Shown: piece by piece, positions 62,187 through 64,000 of the stretch
Layout of the letters: every line of letters starts with the position of its first letter
How positions within the stretch are numbered: the first letter of the stretch is position 1
Assembly (NCBI RefSeq): GCF_004136635.1
Contig: NZ_NOIU01000001.1
Coordinates: 1 to 64,000, forward strand
Source: Rothia halotolerans
GTDB lineage: Bacteria; Actinomycetota; Actinomycetes; Actinomycetales; Micrococcaceae
Reading direction: 5' to 3'
Length of the DNA: 64,000 nt
Made by a program: the position numbers and the translations under genes
Notes under the pieces: model-generated
What the model was told of the DNA's origin: nothing
Databases searched by the model: none
What the model saw: only the letters and a program-made list of their open reading frames with translations

Positions 62187-62932
62187 GTCTCAATTCTCCT
62201 CGGTGTCCTCCAGCCCGGGGGCCTTGCCGTCGCGCCGCCAGGACCGGGGACGTGCTCCTGCGCGTGCGCGGGGCAACGGGTGATGCCGAAGGAGACCGTG
62301 CCTTCGGCGGGCCCTCCGCAGAGATCGCAGGTGCGCAGGGACTCCTCCTTCGCGGCGCGGAGCCGGTCGTTGACAGCGGTCCAGACGTCCGGGTTTCCGT
62401 CGTCGCGCTGGTAGCGGTCGAGCGCTACTCGGAGGAAGGACATCTTGTTCCCGGCCGAGGTCACCGCGTAGTCCCCGAGCAACTCGGGGGCCACGAGATC
62501 GCGGTGCAGCCGGTTCATGATCGGCACCCAGCCGGCGGGCAGACCCCAGACGTACTGGAGACCGGTCAGTCGGATCGACGGGTCGACGAGCTCCTGCAGC
62601 GCCGCAGGATGCTGATCTGCCCAGGCGAAACGCGGGTTGAGCTGCCGGCGCTCGGCGTCGACGACCATCTCACCGGCCCAGCAGATCCTTTCCGCCAGCG
62701 AGTCAGGGTCATCGGAGTCGAGCACATCGACCTCGCAGATGGGCCCATTCGGGATCTCAACCTCAGCGGTGACCGTCGGGTTTCGGTAGTCGATGTCCTG
62801 GAGGACGATCGTGCTGACACCGTCAGGCAGGCCGACGTGCTCCGTCACGAGGATGGCGAGGTTCTTGGGATGGCGCTGTCCTGCGGGCAGCGACTCCCAC
62901 CTCTGCGACGCCTCCGAGAGTTCTTCGGTCAC
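62183..62932 (-). CDS. Hypothetical protein with C-terminal zinc-ribbon-like motif
   Basis: 249 residues from GTG 62932, preceded by GGGAGGAG. The main part (AILVTEHVGLPDGVSTIVLQ; LNPRFAWADQHPAALQELVD) is not recognised; the end has RTCDLCGGPAEGTVSFGITR and CPAHAQEH, a four-Cys knuckle. Operon with the gene at 61854. Confidence 0.68.
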   Translation of the reverse strand: MTEELSEASQRWESLPAGQRHPKNLAILVTEHVGLPDGVSTIVLQDIDYRNPTVTAEVEIPNGPICEVDVLDSDDPDSLAERICWAGEMVVDAERRQLNPRFAWADQHPAALQELVDPSIRLTGLQYVWGLPAGWVPIMNRLHRDLVAPELLGDYAVTSAGNKMSFLRVALDRYQRDDGNPDVWTAVNDRLRAAKEESLRTCDLCGGPAEGTVSFGITRCPAHAQEHVPGPGGATARPPGWRTPRRIET

Positions 62933-63023
62933 AGTGCTCCTCCCTCCCCACCACATCAGCGTAATGAGCGTGGTGTCCGGCGATCCATCCCGGCTGGGCG
63001 ACCGGCTCGACCATGACCATGGC

Positions 63024-63788
63024 TCACACGTCCCTCCGCCGGTAGACGACGATGGACGGGACGAGGGCGGCAAGGGTCCAGCCGAGGACGATCAGCCACG
63101 CGACCGGGGCAGGGGGCGCGTTCTCGGGAGCGGTGGAGAACCACAAGGTGTAGCCGGCGATGTCGGGCAGGTACACAGAGAACGAGTGGCCGAGCAGGAT
63201 GGGGCTGGCCACGACGAGGTAGAGCACAAGAGCCCCGGCGGCGGGCAGGGCCCGCTTGGTCAGGAAGCCGATCGCGGCGGAGAAGACGACCATGAGTACG
63301 AGGTAGACGCTCGCGCTCACGAGGGTCCTGGTGACCGTCGCCGCGTCGGGGAACGCCCCTCTCCCGTCCAGGACCAGCGCCGAGGTGCCGACCGTGACCA
63401 GGACGGTGACGAGCGCTGCCGGCAGCGCGACGAGGACGAGGGCGACCGTCGCCGCCAGCCGCTGGGCCACCCGGCGCGGCATGGCGACGAGCGTCGTGCG
63501 GATCTGCCCGCCGACGTACTCGGAGGTCGCGATCACCACGCCGAGGACGAACAAGCCCGCCTGCCCATAGGGCAGGGCGGCCATGGCGACGTCGAGCGAG
63601 TCGAGGCTGCCGGAGGACTCGGCTGCCTGGGAGGCGAGGAAGAAGGCGAGCAGCGCCGAGAGCGCCACCGTGCCTCCGGCCGTCAGCCAGGTCGCGGGCA
63701 AGGTGAGGATCTTCGACATCTCCGCACGGACGGCGTCGACGAAGGACGCCGCAGCGGTGCGCTGGGCGAGGGCGGGAGCGGCGCTCAT
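63024..63788 (-). CDS. ABC-2 type transporter permease
   Basis: 254 residues with about six membrane helices: FVDAVRAEMSKILTLPATWL is the typical N-terminal amphipathic start of ABC-2 permeases, then WLTAGGTVALSALLAFFLAS, and ATSEYVGGQIRTTLVAMPRR is the family loop. Overlaps the next permease gene (ATGA). The ATP-binding subunit is presumably beyond the window. Confidence 0.88.
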   Translation of the reverse strand: MSAAPALAQRTAAASFVDAVRAEMSKILTLPATWLTAGGTVALSALLAFFLASQAAESSGSLDSLDVAMAALPYGQAGLFVLGVVIATSEYVGGQIRTTLVAMPRRVAQRLAATVALVLVALPAALVTVLVTVGTSALVLDGRGAFPDAATVTRTLVSASVYLVLMVVFSAAIGFLTKRALPAAGALVLYLVVASPILLGHSFSVYLPDIAGYTLWFSTAPENAPPAPVAWLIVLGWTLAALVPSIVVYRRRDV

Positions 63789-64000
63789 GCGTCCCTCCTC
63801 GTGAACGTGACGGACGCGATGACGAGGAGGACAGCCACCCAGGCGGCCATGACGGCACCGCCGAGGACGGGAGCGATCTCCACCGAGGTGTCGAGGCCCC
63901 GGGACCACATCCGCATCCCGGCGACATCAGGCAGCCAGTTCGCGAGGTCGGCGACCCGGGTCAGAAGGAAGGTCACGGGCACGGCCGAGAAGTTCGCGAT
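63785..64000 (-). CDS. ABC-2 type permease, C-terminal fragment
   Basis: 72 codons to the window edge. It ends in a membrane helix (VLGGAVMAAWVAVLLVIASV) and FTRRDA, the usual C-terminus of ABC-2 permeases. Its start lies outside. It pairs with the gene at 63024 as the second transmembrane subunit. Confidence 0.8.
   Translation of the reverse strand: MANFSAVPVTFLLTRVADLANWLPDVAGMRMWSRGLDTSVEIAPVLGGAVMAAWVAVLLVIASVTFTRRDA

Overview
The window is G+C-rich throughout (my impression is around 70%), with many ATG/GTG starts, four-base ATGA overlaps and several start codons that sit 6-9 bases after a -10-like hexamer. Together with a monomeric NADP isocitrate dehydrogenase, a BrnFE-like exporter pair next to an Lrp regulator, and AlpA/XRE/relaxase genes of actinobacterial plasmid type, this points to an actinomycete, probably of the order Micrococcales. 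The genus cannot be fixed from the sequence.

Region 1 (1-19 kb) reads as chromosomal backbone. It holds a BCCT osmolyte transporter (partial), pgi, a Nudix hydrolase, icd, an amino-acid permease, lrp with azlCD, sufE with a rhodanese, a UvrA-like ABC ATPase, lipoate-protein ligase, a DUF4385 protein, a split Tat-signal/amidase locus, a membrane protein, a condensation-domain/GNAT fusion and an alpha/beta hydrolase.

Region 2 (19-32 kb) is accessory. It has four toxin-antitoxin modules (one HigBA type, three PIN-domain toxins with Phd or ribbon-helix-helix antitoxins), each antitoxin preceded by a palindromic site. Between them lie VOC and DinB proteins, a broken WYL regulator, an AraC/GyrI regulator, methyltransferases, and a thioredoxin-reductase-like/methyltransferase fusion divergent from an XRE-cupin regulator.

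Region 3 (about 32.1-51.9 kb) is a plasmid-like mobile element. It contains XRE repressors, an AlpA-type DNA-binding protein, a P4/D5-type primase-helicase, small element-specific proteins, a relaxosome-type accessory protein, a large relaxase-helicase, coiled-coil proteins, a soluble TraG/VirD4-type coupling protein and a run of membrane and lipoproteins. No VirB4-type ATPase and no integrase is visible. Two features stand out. One is a roughly 400-bp array of twelve TGTC(T/G)CAC octamers, with GGTCA cores between them, arranged symmetrically about position 34,110 between two convergent genes; it is a strong candidate for an origin or partition site. The other is a pair of NrdH-redoxin-like proteins near the two ends of the element in which the CxxC active site is replaced by DVQS.

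Region 4 (52-64 kb) carries an NmrA-like reductase divergent from a TetR regulator with an esterase and a DJ-1-type protein, a small two-gene pair, an MFS exporter with its ArsR repressor, a histidine phosphatase, a short ATP-grasp/phosphohistidine-domain protein divergent from two regulatory-type genes, a serine resolvase, two small proteins of unknown role and ABC-2 type permeases cut by the window end. The resolvase at 61.2 kb suggests the mobile DNA may extend past 52 kb; the right boundary is not visible.
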